Positions 22,226-31,742 of a stretch of 64,000 nt of DNA are shown here, in pieces; within the stretch, counting starts at the first letter, position 1, and the number at the start of each line of letters is the position of its first letter. The stretch covers positions 327,670-391,669 of the forward strand of contig KV918795.1 in assembly GCA_002049455.2 (NCBI GenBank). Reading direction: 5' to 3'. The notes below the pieces were generated by a model that saw only the letters and a program-made list of their open reading frames with translations, was not told the DNA's origin and did no database searches. The position numbers and the translations under genes were made by a program. This DNA comes from Porphyra umbilicalis. Its lineage: Eukaryota > Rhodophyta > Bangiophyceae > Bangiales > Bangiaceae.

Positions 22226-22398
22226 TGGGATGGGGGGGAATACTTCCCCGCACTCCCGGGGACGATCGGCCGGGCGCCGGTCGTCTGGGAGCGCCGGTCA
22301 CCTGGAAGCGCCGGTCATCCACGCCGGCCAGCACCGCCCACGCGAGCCAGAACAGTCCGGTCGGAACAGCACCGTCTCAGCCGCACTTTCCGAGGTGC
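22226..22398 (+). repeat. Dispersed repeat R1, copy 1 (possible 5' LTR piece)
   Basis: Begins TGGGATGGGGGG and shares with 50,689-50,861 the blocks GGGCGCCGGT, GGAAGCGCCGGTC and GGCCAGCACCGCCCACGCGA in the same order and orientation. The second copy directly follows the RT-RNase H gene at 49.15-50.66 kb, and this one precedes the gag-like gene. The pair may therefore be LTR remnants of one retroelement. Similarity fades after about 175 bp, so a simple dispersed repeat is possible. Confidence 0.6.
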
Positions 22399-23361
22399 AT
22401 GATACGCACCGCAGGTGGGACGCGGACAAGAGGAGGGCGAGAGGTAGCAACTATACATCTCCTTTCTCAACTGGTAGCACCCTGTCTTTGAGGTGCTGTT
22501 GCTGAGGCTCAGTCTACACGGCGCGTGCACGACGTGCTGAGTCACGTGCTAGCCAATAGGAGCGCTTCGTTCCAATCACACCCCAATCACACTAATACTT
22601 TTATACCCAATCCGGCCGACCGTGCGATCCCGCACACAAAGGACTTACGAGCGGAAACATGCTCATTCGGCGCATTCAGTTCGAACACGTTTACGTGCGC
22701 GAGAGTCTCTTTTATATCTCGCGCACGTGAACGTGTTGGGAAAGCAATACGCCACTTGCGTCTTTTGGCTTTCGCAGGAATGATTGACCGAGAAGGCTCC
22801 TCACGACTGCACACTCCGATCAAGAGATGGGAGACCCGTCAGTTCTCGAGAGACGCCTGCTCAGAGCAGCCACGTACATCTCCTAGTGTGGCGGTCCTCG
22901 CTCCTGCCCTGTCGAGAGACCATCCGCAGTGATGTCACCACTCTAATGGTTCTTACACGTGACGCGAGTCGATTGAGTGTGGAACGCCTGTCTGGCACCG
23001 AATGGGTGGTGCCCTTCGCTCGCCACGGTATGAATCGCGATTCACCAACGATACGATCTGTCAGATCTGACCACAACCTTCTGGCACAAGGGTTTCTTGC
23101 GTACCGTGAAGAAAGACGGCGCCACATCACGTGTTTTTTGGCGGACTGATGTTCATATTGGCTCCGAATCACGTTCACGTCGCTCGCAGTGTAGACTGGG
23201 CCTGACTCGTTCCAACGTCGTCCTGGCGACGCGACGGCTGCAATTTCTGCTGTTCTTCCCTGAGCGAGGACCTGACGGCGGGAACTTGTCGCGATTGCCA
23301 CTGATCACCGAAGGAAACACCCACCCGCCGGCTGCGGCGCTGCGGCGCCAACCCCGACGTG
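22399..23361. other. Leader-like region before the gag-like gene, no gene recognised
   Basis: Contains the palindrome at 22,684-22,737. If R1 is an LTR fragment, this stretch would be LTR remainder plus untranslated leader. No primer-binding site identified. Confidence 0.35.
22684..22737. repeat. Palindrome, 21-bp arms
   Basis: Arms 22684-22704 and 22717-22737 match with one mismatch around a 12-base loop; each arm contains ACACGT and TGCGCGAGA. Confidence 0.8.
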
Positions 23362-23999
23362 ATGGCGGGCGACGACACATCCGGGGGTACCAATCACTCG
23401 GGCGTGCCAAACTCAGGCAACGCCGCGTCGGCGATACGCACTACCGCTGCGGGCACGCCGGCGGTCGTCCTCCTCGGGGCAACCATTAAGGACTCGGGCA
23501 AGGGCTGCTTCGACGGCGGCACCAAGCCAACGGCCGCTCTGAGTACGAGTGCCCGGGCGTCCAGTGTCATGGACGAGGCGGCTGTGGCGGCTGTGCTCAC
23601 CGCGGTACGAGCACGACCGCCAAGACTCCACTCTTTCTGGGCCCCACTGGCCTCCGCTCGTGGTGCGCCGACATCTCCATCTGAATGTGCCTGACCTCGG
23701 TGCTACCGGGCAGGCAGGCGGCTTCCCTGCTGGCCGCCATGATGGGCGTCGATTATTGGTTCGCCCTTCGGCTCCCGCCGGACGAGACGTTTTCCGACAC
23801 CGGCTTGGAGTCGCTCCTGGCTCTGCTGCGCAGCCGATTTGGCATTGTGGGGGCCACTTCAAGAAAGGTCGAGTTTAACAGCCAGCGGGCATGCACGCGT
23901 GGCGCCGCGACCATGGAGGAGTACCTCGTGGCATTTGACCGGGCGATCCCGCTCTGCGAGGAGGCGGGCTGCTCGCTCAGGCCCGTTCGCAGAAGCTGA
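23362..23999 (+). pseudogene. Retrotransposon gag-like gene, two frames
   Basis: The ATG at 23362 opens a Ser/Thr/Ala-rich frame to 23694. A second frame (about 23,685-23,999) reads RQAASLLAAMMGVDYWFALR, LRSRFGIV and ATMEEYLVAFDRAIPLC. A hydrophobic helix, R-F-G, and a later EEY--F---IPLC is the layout of retrotransposon gag capsid domains. One frameshift near 23,690 links the two frames. It lies upstream of, and on the same strand as, the zinc knuckle-protease-integrase gene at 28.2 kb, from which the H4 Harbinger locus separates it. Family assignment is by pattern only. Confidence 0.5.
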
Positions 24000-24203
24000 G
24001 CAGCTGCGTCCATGCATGCACCAATCTGCGAACGAACTAAGCGCAGCGTTGCAGGTGCGGAAAGTAACTTTTCAATTTGGAACACCAAGTTTGTTATGGT
24101 GTGCCCTCGTCGCCGACAGCACATGGGCACTGGCTGAGAGACGTGGCAACATACCCTGGTCCCTGCCACATCCTTCAGGTCGTCCACCAATTTGCGCGGC
24201 ACC

Positions 24204-25451
24204 ATGTTGCCACCCGCGTGGCAAACAGTGACGGCGGCGTTTGCTACCAACGCCGCGGCCGCGATGCATTACAAACGGGGTCTTTTTTCCCGTCCGGTCC
24301 CCTCCTCTCCCCTGCCATCAAGATTCCACTCCGTCACCACCGACCCGGCACCACCGCACTTTTGCACCATCCCCCTGACCGTGGACAACATCCAGACTCG
24401 CTATCGTGAGCACTTTTGTCGAGCCATGCGGATGCCTGTTAATGCACTCGTGGACCTGGTGGACAGCTTGCGCTCGAGGCTGCCTCGCTGTGAACTGTCT
24501 CCCTCGTGCCGCATGGCTATTGCCTTGCGGTACCTGGGAGGAGGAAGCTATTTGGACGTTTGCGCCGCCTTTGGGGTTCATCCTTCGGCCATGTTCCGGG
24601 CGTTCTGGGAGGTTGTTGACGCTGTGACCACTACCCCCTCGCTTGCGTTTGATTTTCGGCTGGGCAATCGCCAGAGGCGGCTGGACTACGCCGGGGGATT
24701 TCAATCCCGGCGGAACTCACCGTTTGGTAATGTTGTTGGCGCTCTGGATGGTGTGGCGATAGAGCAAGAGCAGCCGCTTGCCTCGGATGTTCAGTGCTTT
24801 GCGGACTACTATAGTCGCGAAGGCTTTTATGCTCTGACTACACAAGCAATTTGTGATTCCGACTTTCGTTTCCGCTGGATGAGCTGTTTGAGCCCAGGCT
24901 TCAGCCATGACTCCTCGGCCTTTGCTTGCACTGAGCTCGGTCGCGCGCTTTTGGATCCGACCAACGTCCTGACACGTGCCATGACGGAGGATGGGCACCG
25001 CATCGTGGCAGACGAGGCTTATGCTGCGAGTAAGGTGTTGGCAGTCCCGTGGCCGGGGTGTGGTTGCAGTGACCGTTGGACAGATAGCTACAACATTCAC
25101 CTATTTTCCTGTCGTATTCACATTGAGCAGGCTTTCGGGATGTTGTCTTGGCGCTGGGGTGTGTTTTGGCGGCCCCGCTGTGTTCCTTTTCCCCAGCGGC
25201 CGAGCCTGGTTCGCGCCTGTTTTCGTCTGCAAAAGTTTTGCCGCGGACACGAGAATGCGAGGGATTGCTTTACTTCACCGTACGGTACCGATCGCGTTGG
25301 AGGGGTTGTGTCTCTGGCACCGAACGACTCCGTGAGTGCTGATCAGCGCGGGCGGCGTCGTGATCGGGAGCGCTTCCATATTCGGGTGAGCATGACGGCT
25401 CGAGTGGAGAGTCTGGGGGTGCTGCGGCCGGGTGTGGCTCCAAGGTTCTGA
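24204..25451 (+). CDS. PIF/Harbinger transposase, DDE_Tnp_4 type, intact (H4)
   Basis: 415 aa from the first ATG (24204) to TGA, uninterrupted. Residues 60-145 form a helical N-terminal part (SCRMAIALRYLGGGSYLDV, then AFGVHPSAMFRAFWE), typical of the HARBI1-like helix-turn-helix region. The catalytic core shows D182 in GALDGVAIE, D236 in SPGFSHDSSAF, D270 in IVADEAYAAS and E308 in RIHIEQAFGMLSWRWG. These are the conserved blocks of DDE_Tnp_4 transposases, and all acidic residues are present. It would excise and reinsert DNA in the nucleus, normally with a Myb/SANT-like partner protein. It differs in sequence from the H1/H2/H3 lineage. Candidate partners lie convergently on the minus strand (25.7-27.6 kb). 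It is the only transposase here without a visible lesion. In-frame codons exist upstream of this ATG but no better start. Confidence 0.88.
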   Translation: MLPPAWQTVTAAFATNAAAAMHYKRGLFSRPVPSSPLPSRFHSVTTDPAPPHFCTIPLTVDNIQTRYREHFCRAMRMPVNALVDLVDSLRSRLPRCELSPSCRMAIALRYLGGGSYLDVCAAFGVHPSAMFRAFWEVVDAVTTTPSLAFDFRLGNRQRRLDYAGGFQSRRNSPFGNVVGALDGVAIEQEQPLASDVQCFADYYSREGFYALTTQAICDSDFRFRWMSCLSPGFSHDSSAFACTELGRALLDPTNVLTRAMTEDGHRIVADEAYAASKVLAVPWPGCGCSDRWTDSYNIHLFSCRIHIEQAFGMLSWRWGVFWRPRCVPFPQRPSLVRACFRLQKFCRGHENARDCFTSPYGTDRVGGVVSLAPNDSVSADQRGRRRDRERFHIRVSMTARVESLGVLRPGVAPRF

Positions 25452-25679
25452 GTGTGGCAGCGTCATAGAGCGTTGCGCTGTGCTCCATTCCCGCCTCCTT
25501 TATTATCTGAGCACCATGAGCGTTCAGCACACGTCACCCCTCCCGCCCCTATTTCCCCAGACTTGTCATCGTGAAGCCTGTCAATCATGCATCGAGAGTA
25601 TTGCAAGTCGTAAAGCCACCATTTTTGCCCGCACAACGACAGCAATATCAAGCCAGAAGATGAAACAAAAACATGCCAC

Positions 25680-26267
25680 TCACGGACAGCTCTCCGATTC
25701 AGACCCGCCCAAGTCAATCGACCCACGAGTTGTTGATGCGGCTGGTGGTGACCCCGTAGGCAAAGACGCACCGCCGACCGCACGGCCAGAGGCACCCTCA
25801 CGAATAGGGGAGATTGCATCCTCCGCCAACGGCAGAAGGAGTCGCTCGAGCTTCTTCTCGACAGCCGCGATAAAACAAGGGTCGGTGCCGGCCGCACGGA
25901 GATTTTTCAGCGTCTCGGAAAGGTTGGCGAGCTCCCTGCTGTCTGCGTCCTTGCAGACGGCGGAAGCCATCTTCTCCGCGTTCGCGGTGAACGGCTCCAT
26001 TTCGCCAATGTCAGCTTCACGCTTGCGCTTTCCCCGATTTGACGGCTTCGTGCAGGTCGTGTGTCCTACCAGCGGGGCGATGTCTCCCTCGACCCCCACC
26101 GGACCGACTTTAGGGCTCACGAGCTCGAGCACAACGTCATTGCCCTTGAACATGTCAATCAGATAGTCCAGCAACGTATCCCCTTGTGAAAAACTGGCCC
26201 ATAGGTTGGGGTCGTTCTGCCCCGAGCGCGAAAAGTCCTTGCGGTTTCGCCAAAAAAAGGAGGAGAG
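25680..26267 (-). pseudogene. Harbinger-associated accessory protein, C-terminal part
   Basis: The frame is open from just after a TAG (26268-26270) to the stop at 25,680: about 195 codons. It reads SFFWRNRKDF, DPNLWASFSQGDTLLDYLID, a basic patch GKRKREAD, and a helical segment (ELANLSETLKNL, FIAAVEKKLERLLLPLAED) that could dimerise as a coiled coil. Its 5' side is cut by the MITE at 26,294-26,734. It is convergent with the H4 transposase, which suggests it is or was part of that element, but no SANT motif is visible in the part that remains. Confidence 0.45.
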
Positions 26268-26293
26268 CTACAAGCCAGCAGATACAACAGGTA

Positions 26294-26734
26294 TTGCTGA
26301 TCCCCCAATTATGTCCTCGTCGACCAGGAACGGTTCCTGGCGGTACGGTTCTTGTGAAACTGGCCATCTATTGGTTAAACGCAGCCGTAAACAGCTGCTC
26401 AGCACGAATCTGAGGCGTCCTATTGGCTCTCCCTCCGCCACTTCCGTGCAGAGCCGAGATCCTTCTTTTTCTTGAGATTTTCTTCCGATCCCTTCCGTGT
26501 CAAGGGAGCAACCGGCCCGCAATCGTTGGGATATCGAGATTTTCTGGGAGATACGCAGAAAAGTGCAGAAAAACGAAGGCGACGATTGTGCGATTGGGGG
26601 CCGTACGGGCACATTCTGTAAAGATCGGGCCGGACATGCACTGCTGTCGGACTGCTCGACCAATGAGAGATCTGCATTCATGGCCGTTCCACTACCGTTC
26701 CGGGGCGATGGGGGCAGAATTGGGGGATCAGCAA
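26294..26734. mobile_element. 441-bp MITE with TA target duplication
   Basis: Perfect 17-bp terminal inverted repeats (TTGCTGATCCCCCAATT) with weaker similarity inward around GGAACGGT. TA flanks both ends (26292-26293 and 26735-26736), as for Tc1/mariner-type elements. No coding capacity. It sits within the minus-strand accessory gene. A lone similar end is at 6,598. Confidence 0.82.
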
Positions 26735-26959
26735 TATGCGCACAATCAATGTGGATGGCCGCGAAAACAACTGACTTAGTCATTGATATGTCACATTGAC
26801 CAGCCAAGATAGCCACACACGCCGCGAACGCAAGGTGGATACAAACTCAAGAGGCATCACACAGTCCGAATAGGCAACCCCTTACATACCTCAGACCATT
26901 TGGCCTTCAATGTCTAACCGGTCCGATGATGCGGGTAAGCGTTAGGGTCGATCCCCACG

Positions 26960-27559
26960 TCAGCACATTCGACCGGCACATCGAACAGGTCCGACCCGTT
27001 GAAAACCGGCGCCACAACAACCACCCAGATAGCTCCACGGGACTGACAAGCGTCTTGCTGTTGGCGGGACATACCTCCGCGCGACGTGACTACTCCCGCC
27101 GCCACGTCTGGTGTGCACAAAATGTGTGCCAGCCGCGCTCTTGTTCTTGGAGAAGGCGGGTGCGCGATCTGCACCACGAGGTTCGGCCGTAGGTACAGCG
27201 ACGGCAGCCGCGGCACCCGCCCCTCCCACCCGTAAAGCACCGCTATCAGGAGGAATCGAGGCCTGCAAAGATGCGTCTGGACCTTCGGTGGTCCCACGGG
27301 TAACAGAAAGCGACTGAGACGGTGTGTGAACAGTGAGTACCTCTCCCCCACCGCTGGCACCCCCACCGCTGACACCCCTAGCGCCGACTGGCGGCGGCAC
27401 GCGAGATGCTCCCTTCTCGGCCGTCACCCCAGGTGCACGTTGTAGGGCCATCCGATGCACACGACAGCGCTTGAGCAGATCAGCCTTACGTGCGCGCGGT
27501 GGGAGACCGCGACTGCTCAGGAGAGAGCGCAGATCATCCACCGTATCGCGGGATGCCAT
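26960..27559 (-). CDS. SAP-domain protein (possible Harbinger accessory gene, 5' exon)
   Basis: ATG at 27557-27559; 199 codons to the stop at 26,960. Residues 7-37 (TVDDLRSLLSSRGLPPRARK and on to ADLLKRC) match the SAP helix-extension-helix pattern, with conserved Leu, Gly-Leu and Lys-x-Asp-Leu positions. SAP domains bind AT-rich DNA or chromatin. The rest is Gly/Ala/Pro-rich with no further domain, and its last part may be intronic read-through. It lies upstream of, and on the same strand as, the helical protein at 25.68-26.27 kb; the two may be exons of one gene separated by the MITE and an intron. Confidence 0.5.
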   Translation of the reverse strand: MASRDTVDDLRSLLSSRGLPPRARKADLLKRCRVHRMALQRAPGVTAEKGASRVPPPVGARGVSGGGASGGGEVLTVHTPSQSLSVTRGTTEGPDASLQASIPPDSGALRVGGAGAAAAVAVPTAEPRGADRAPAFSKNKSAAGTHFVHTRRGGGSSHVARRYVPPTARRLSVPWSYLGGCCGAGFQRVGPVRCAGRMC

Positions 27560-27815
27560 CCTCAAAAGCCAGATCCAACAGGGGGCGTGTGGGTGGTGTG
27601 GGGTGAATGGGCGGCAATGGGGGAAAGGGGAGGGCGGGTACAGGCCGGCGGGGCAGCGTGCGCGAAGAGCAAGAGCGCGCGCAAGTCTGGGGATCGGTAC
27701 GGATCCCGTTGTGCTGGCGGTTGCGTCCCGACCCGACTGGTCGCGCTGCCACACGCCCCGCTCCGGAGTGACGACAATCCGAATATAGAAAAATTATTGC
27801 CCTTCACAACAAACT

Positions 27816-28199
27816 ACTAGGAGTTCGCTCCCAGCTCACCGAATGGAAGGCAAAATGCACCGTGCACGGTTCATCGAACATACGCGGTCCGTCCGCGTAT
27901 GTTAACCGCGCATGCACGGGGCATGCACACCCCAGCCAATGACGTTGCCGGGTGCATGCATGCACGGCCTGCGACAGTGGTCTGCGAACGGGCCTCAGCA
28001 ATTCCATGCAGGTGCACGTCGTCGTCAACCGGGCTTTCCTCTCCTCCTCGAAGCAGACCATGGCGCTCTCCACAGACTGCACCGGCATCAACGCGCCTGT
28101 AATCTACCTTTTGATGACCCGCACCCTGCTTCTTCTGTTCGATGGTAGGTCAAAGACGACTGCTTTCGCGCCGGTCGCTCACCCAAGCACCGGCCGCCA
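27816..28199. other. No gene; short palindromes
   Basis: Contains the palindrome at 27,877-27,903 and GTGCATGCATGCAC near 27,953. It leads into the retroelement zinc-knuckle frame, which is open from about 27,952 but only protein-like from about 28,200. Confidence 0.4.
27877..27903. repeat. Perfect palindrome, 11-bp arms
   Basis: Arms 27877-27887 and 27893-27903 (AACATACGCGG and its inverse) around a 5-base loop. Confidence 0.8.
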
Positions 28200-30711
28200 A
28201 CTCTGTCCTTTGCGGAAGCAGCCCGGAGGGGGGGGCGCCCCCAGCGGCGGGCTGCCGGCCGACGGCGCCTGCGCGTACTGCCAGAATCCTGGGCACTCCA
28301 AGAAGGAGTGCCGCATTCGTGTAAAGCACCTCTGCGAACACGGCATCACCGGATCGGACGCGAAGGGCGGGGACCGCCCTGAGGATTCTCCCGCCGACGC
28401 TGTCATTCACATGGTCGTGCTGACTACAAGGACGGGCTCATCCATGTCAGTTCTCATTGGCGAGGTCATCGTTGACTCCGGCGCGAGGGCAACCATGGTA
28501 CGGGAGCACTGATAAACTGCCTGCCTCATGGAGCTACCCATGGCGGACCTCTGCCACGTGACGCGAACCACTGTGTCGGAGCAGCTGCATTTTGGGAATG
28601 GGGAGCATGTCACTGCCACTGGGCAGGTTGCCTTGCCGGTGCGCATGGGCGGTCGTACGGTGCTTGTGCGCGCGTACACGCCGCGAGGCGGTCTGCCTCT
28701 GCTCACAAGCCGCCCGACGCTGACTAACCTCAAAGAATTCACCGATTATGAGACCCTTGTACTGCGCATGTCCACGCACTGGTTGCCGATCAAACTCCGG
28801 CTGTCGTCGGTTGGCTACCACACGATAAGAATCCTCAGTTCGGATCCCGCCGCCGATCAGGGGGCGCTTATTGCGGCGCCGGCCCCGCCGTCTGCTTGCC
28901 GCAGCCCGACCGAACCTTCACAACGACGCCTCCGATGAGGAGGAGGCCCCACTGCCCACCTAGGCGGCGGGGTGGTGCCAGCGGCCTGTGGCCGACGTCG
29001 CGAAGACGGGGACACGGCACATCCGCCACCCCAACCGCTCCTTACAGTAGACACGCCGGATCTGGCGGGCGTCGGCCGCAAGCTGCACATGCAGTACGCC
29101 GATGCGAAGCATTCCAGGTTCTCGAACCTGTTGTGGTGGGGCGGGACGCGCCATGCCGCGGTGTTTGCGGCGGTTCAAATTGCGGCGGCGGCCTGCACGG
29201 CGGGCCGTGCAGGCCGCCGCCGCGTACCGGAATGCCTGCCAAGTGCATCGTGCGGCCCCTGTTCACGCGGTGGTGACAGTTCCTACCGCCACCGCCTTCA
29301 ACGAGGCCCTTGCAGCAGATCTTGTTATCCGGTTGGCCGGGCGGCGTGTACTCTATGTGATTAACAGGTACTCCCGATCCTTGAAACGCACGATACTTCC
29401 CAACCAGACGGCGTGGGTGGTCGGCGACGCGCTTCTTTCCTAGATTGTGACCTTCTGCGCGTCGCTGGGCCTTCGCAGCGATGATGGCGGCGAGCTTGAC
29501 TCGGACCTGCCGCGGCTGGTGGCGGACCGGTTCAGAATCTTCCCCGACCAGACGTCGGCGCAGACGCCGTGGAGCATCGGTATGTGCGAACGCAACAACG
29601 CTTTCATCAAGCACATGTACACCGAGCTGCGGGCGGTGAAGCCCACGGCGTTTTCGCAGCTGCTTCTGGATATGGCCTGCCTCGCCAAGAACTCGCTCTC
29701 GGTGCACGGTGCCTCAATGCCCCACCAGCTCATATGCGGGTCGCAGCCGCGGCTCCCGTCGGCCCTGACGGACGCACTGCCGGCACTGTTGAAGGTGCGA
29801 CAGCTGCGGGACTCCAACCTGCAGCAAACACTGCGTCTGCTGGGCGCGTCCCGCGTGGTCTTAATGCGGGCGGGGGCGAACCAAACGCTCCAACGCACTC
29901 TGCAGTGGAAGCCACGGTTCCCGGGCATCACGAGCTGGGTGCGCGACGCCACCGTGTCATCTTGGGACGCAAGAGTTTCTGCGGCCCTGAGTGGCTGACG
30001 TGGCCCGCCCGGGTCTGTTGGCAGGTTGGCAATCAAGTGTTGCTGCGTCACGGCGGCACATGGATCACCCGGGACGCGCGGTGCGTCAGCCCCTTGAAGC
30101 CAGCGGCGACTGGGGTCCTCAGGGGCGCCGCGCCGCCTGCCGACCCGACTCTGGCGCGGCCGCCGGCCATGAGCAGTGCGGCGGATTACACTGACAGAGC
30201 GGTGGACGACCTGCCCAACGAAGAAGACTTGTGAGTGGGGAGTGCGTCCATGGACATGTTGGCCGAGCTGGCTGAGGCTCTTGCGGACATGGGCCTTGCT
30301 CCGGCGACCCCGTCGTCCCCCGTGGGCGGCTGTTGAGTGGCGAACGAAGCTCCGCGCAGCCCCGCGCCGGCCGCGGCCGCCGATGAGAGTCCTCTACGCA
30401 GCTTAAAGCGGGCTGCTGCGCCGGTCGTGCGCTTCGCTGCTGGCACAGCGCCGGCTTTGGCACCGCGCGCAGCGGCATCCTATTGGGCGACGGGTTTGTA
30501 ACTGCTAGCCCACCCTTCTGGATTGCGCTTCGCAGCGCGCTTCGCGGCGCGCCCCAAGCCACCTCCCGAGCCCCCGGACGTGCCAATGGTGGCGACGGTC
30601 GAGGTTGACAAGGACGCGCTGCACGCGACGGCGGTTGAGGCGGCGCTCAAGGGATGCCGCGTACCGGCACTCTTGCCCGCCCCGCGTTGCCCTGGAGTTC
30701 CTATCACGTGA
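28200..30711 (+). pseudogene. Copia-like retroelement: zinc knuckle, protease, integrase (no RT)
   Basis: The zinc knuckle CX2CX4HX4C (CAYCQNPGHSKKEC) starts at 28270. The protease active site VIVDSGARATM has its Asp at 28474-28476. A TGA-TAA pair follows at 28510-28515, and the protease frame continues to about 28,936. After frameshifts, the pre-integrase block KLHMQYADAKHSRFSNLL is at about 29,080. Integrase has AADLVIRLAGRRVLYVINRY (first Asp near 29,316), a TAG near 29,441, then LRSDDGGEL (Asp 29480-29482) and MCERNNAFI (Glu 29588-29590), giving DD35E spacing. The frame then decays through linker sequence (VDKDALHATAVEAAL at about 30,610) and stops at 30,711, just where the reverse transcriptase should begin. 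RT and RNase H of a similar element lie at 49.15-50.66 kb. Confidence 0.78.
29182..29223. repeat. Perfect palindrome in the integrase region, 20-bp arms
   Basis: Arms 29182-29201 and 29204-29223 (around GCACGGC/GCCGTGC) are perfect inverses with a 2-base centre. It replaces the expected zinc-finger Cys region of the integrase N-terminus. Confidence 0.9.
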
Positions 30712-31262
30712 CATCCCGCGACCGATAATGCATCCCTGCTTCTGACGGAGTACGCGGGGGCGGCAGACAGATCCTCTGTCCTGCGAGTCGGTGAGCACCG
30801 GTCTGCGCCCGTCGAGTGGGTCTATATCGCCTGCTCGGAGACAAGCCGGCGACGAGAAGCGCCCGCCGGCCGGGCGGTCCGGAGGTTTGACGCTCCAATG
30901 CGGTCTGAGCTGGACGCGTGGCACCATCGAGGCATGTACGTTGAGGTCCCCGACGAGGGACAAATAGCTATCTCCTTGCGTGCTCACTGAAAAGCGTGCC
31001 AAGCTCTTCGGCGGTTCTGCCATCGCGCTTCTTCGGTTACTTTTCAGCGATTTGGGGGCGACACAATGTGGTACTCCATCGAAAACGCAGCCTACGACTT
31101 GGATTGGCCGGTCAGGGATCTGGCGACACAACTATTTGGTTCCGATGGCAGGTCCAACGGCAAAGACAAATAGAATCAAGCTCACACCGCCAAGTCCTAA
31201 ACTCCTTCTCCATGCATTAAGGCGCATGAGGAAAAAGATTTCTCTGCTGTTGCTAACATGTT
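30712..31262. other. No recognisable gene
   Basis: Similarity to the retroelement ends at about 30,711. Frames here are short and look random. Confidence 0.45.
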
Positions 31263-31739
31263 CTAACCATGTAAAGTAGACAGACCTGGTCTCAGTGGCA
31301 TGGGTACACAAGGAAAAATGACACGGCGCTCACAAGATCTTGTTGCGCTGAGATACACCTCGGTGCTTCTCTGTCCCTCCAGAATCGCGCCGTTTTTTTC
31401 GTCTCTGCCGATCCAGAACTGCCTCTGACCAATTTCTGATGCAACACACGTATTGATCCGATCTGGCATCCCATGAAAATGCACTTTCTCTCGGCCGGCT
31501 ACGAGCATGACCTGCCCCCCACCACCACCGCCGATGTTGACCAACGGCCACACATGTCGTCCAGACTTCCCAGCAGCACCGATGTCACGCATTTTATTGC
31601 GTAGCCAAGTCGAGTTACTGCCTCCAGCGTCAGCAGCGGGCCATGTGTTCCACAAAATGGAGTTCAAGACAACGTTGGGATGCAAGGAAAAACTTCTGTC
31701 TTCCAAGTCTATTGTCGTAGCCGCCTGAACGTGCATCAT
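31263..31739 (-). CDS. Hypothetical protein-like frame
   Basis: ATG at 31737-31739; about 158 codons. The composition is natural: TTIDLEDRSFSLHPNVVLNS, a poly-Gly stretch before QVMLVAGREKVHFHGMPDR, then IGQRQFWIGRDEKNGAILEG. It could be one exon of a host gene, perhaps extracellular, but no family is recognised and no signal peptide is seen at this ATG. The chance that it is spurious is considerable. Confidence 0.3.
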   Translation of the reverse strand: MMHVQAATTIDLEDRSFSLHPNVVLNSILWNTWPAADAGGSNSTWLRNKMRDIGAAGKSGRHVWPLVNIGGGGGGQVMLVAGREKVHFHGMPDRINTCVASEIGQRQFWIGRDEKNGAILEGQRSTEVYLSATRSCERRVIFPCVPMPLRPGLSTLHG

Positions 31740-31742
31740 CAA

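Larger units (their letters stand above)
24088..27815. mobile_element. Putative two-gene PIF/Harbinger element (H4 locus)
   Basis: Contains the intact transposase (plus strand) and convergent minus-strand accessory pieces, the usual two-gene layout of PIF/Harbinger elements. Candidate ends are AGTTTGTTATGG at 24088 and its imperfect inverse (CACAACAAACT, ending 27815). The first eight bases are inverted perfectly, about 12 of 16 overall. No 3-bp target duplication could be matched, so these boundaries are tentative. Confidence 0.35.
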
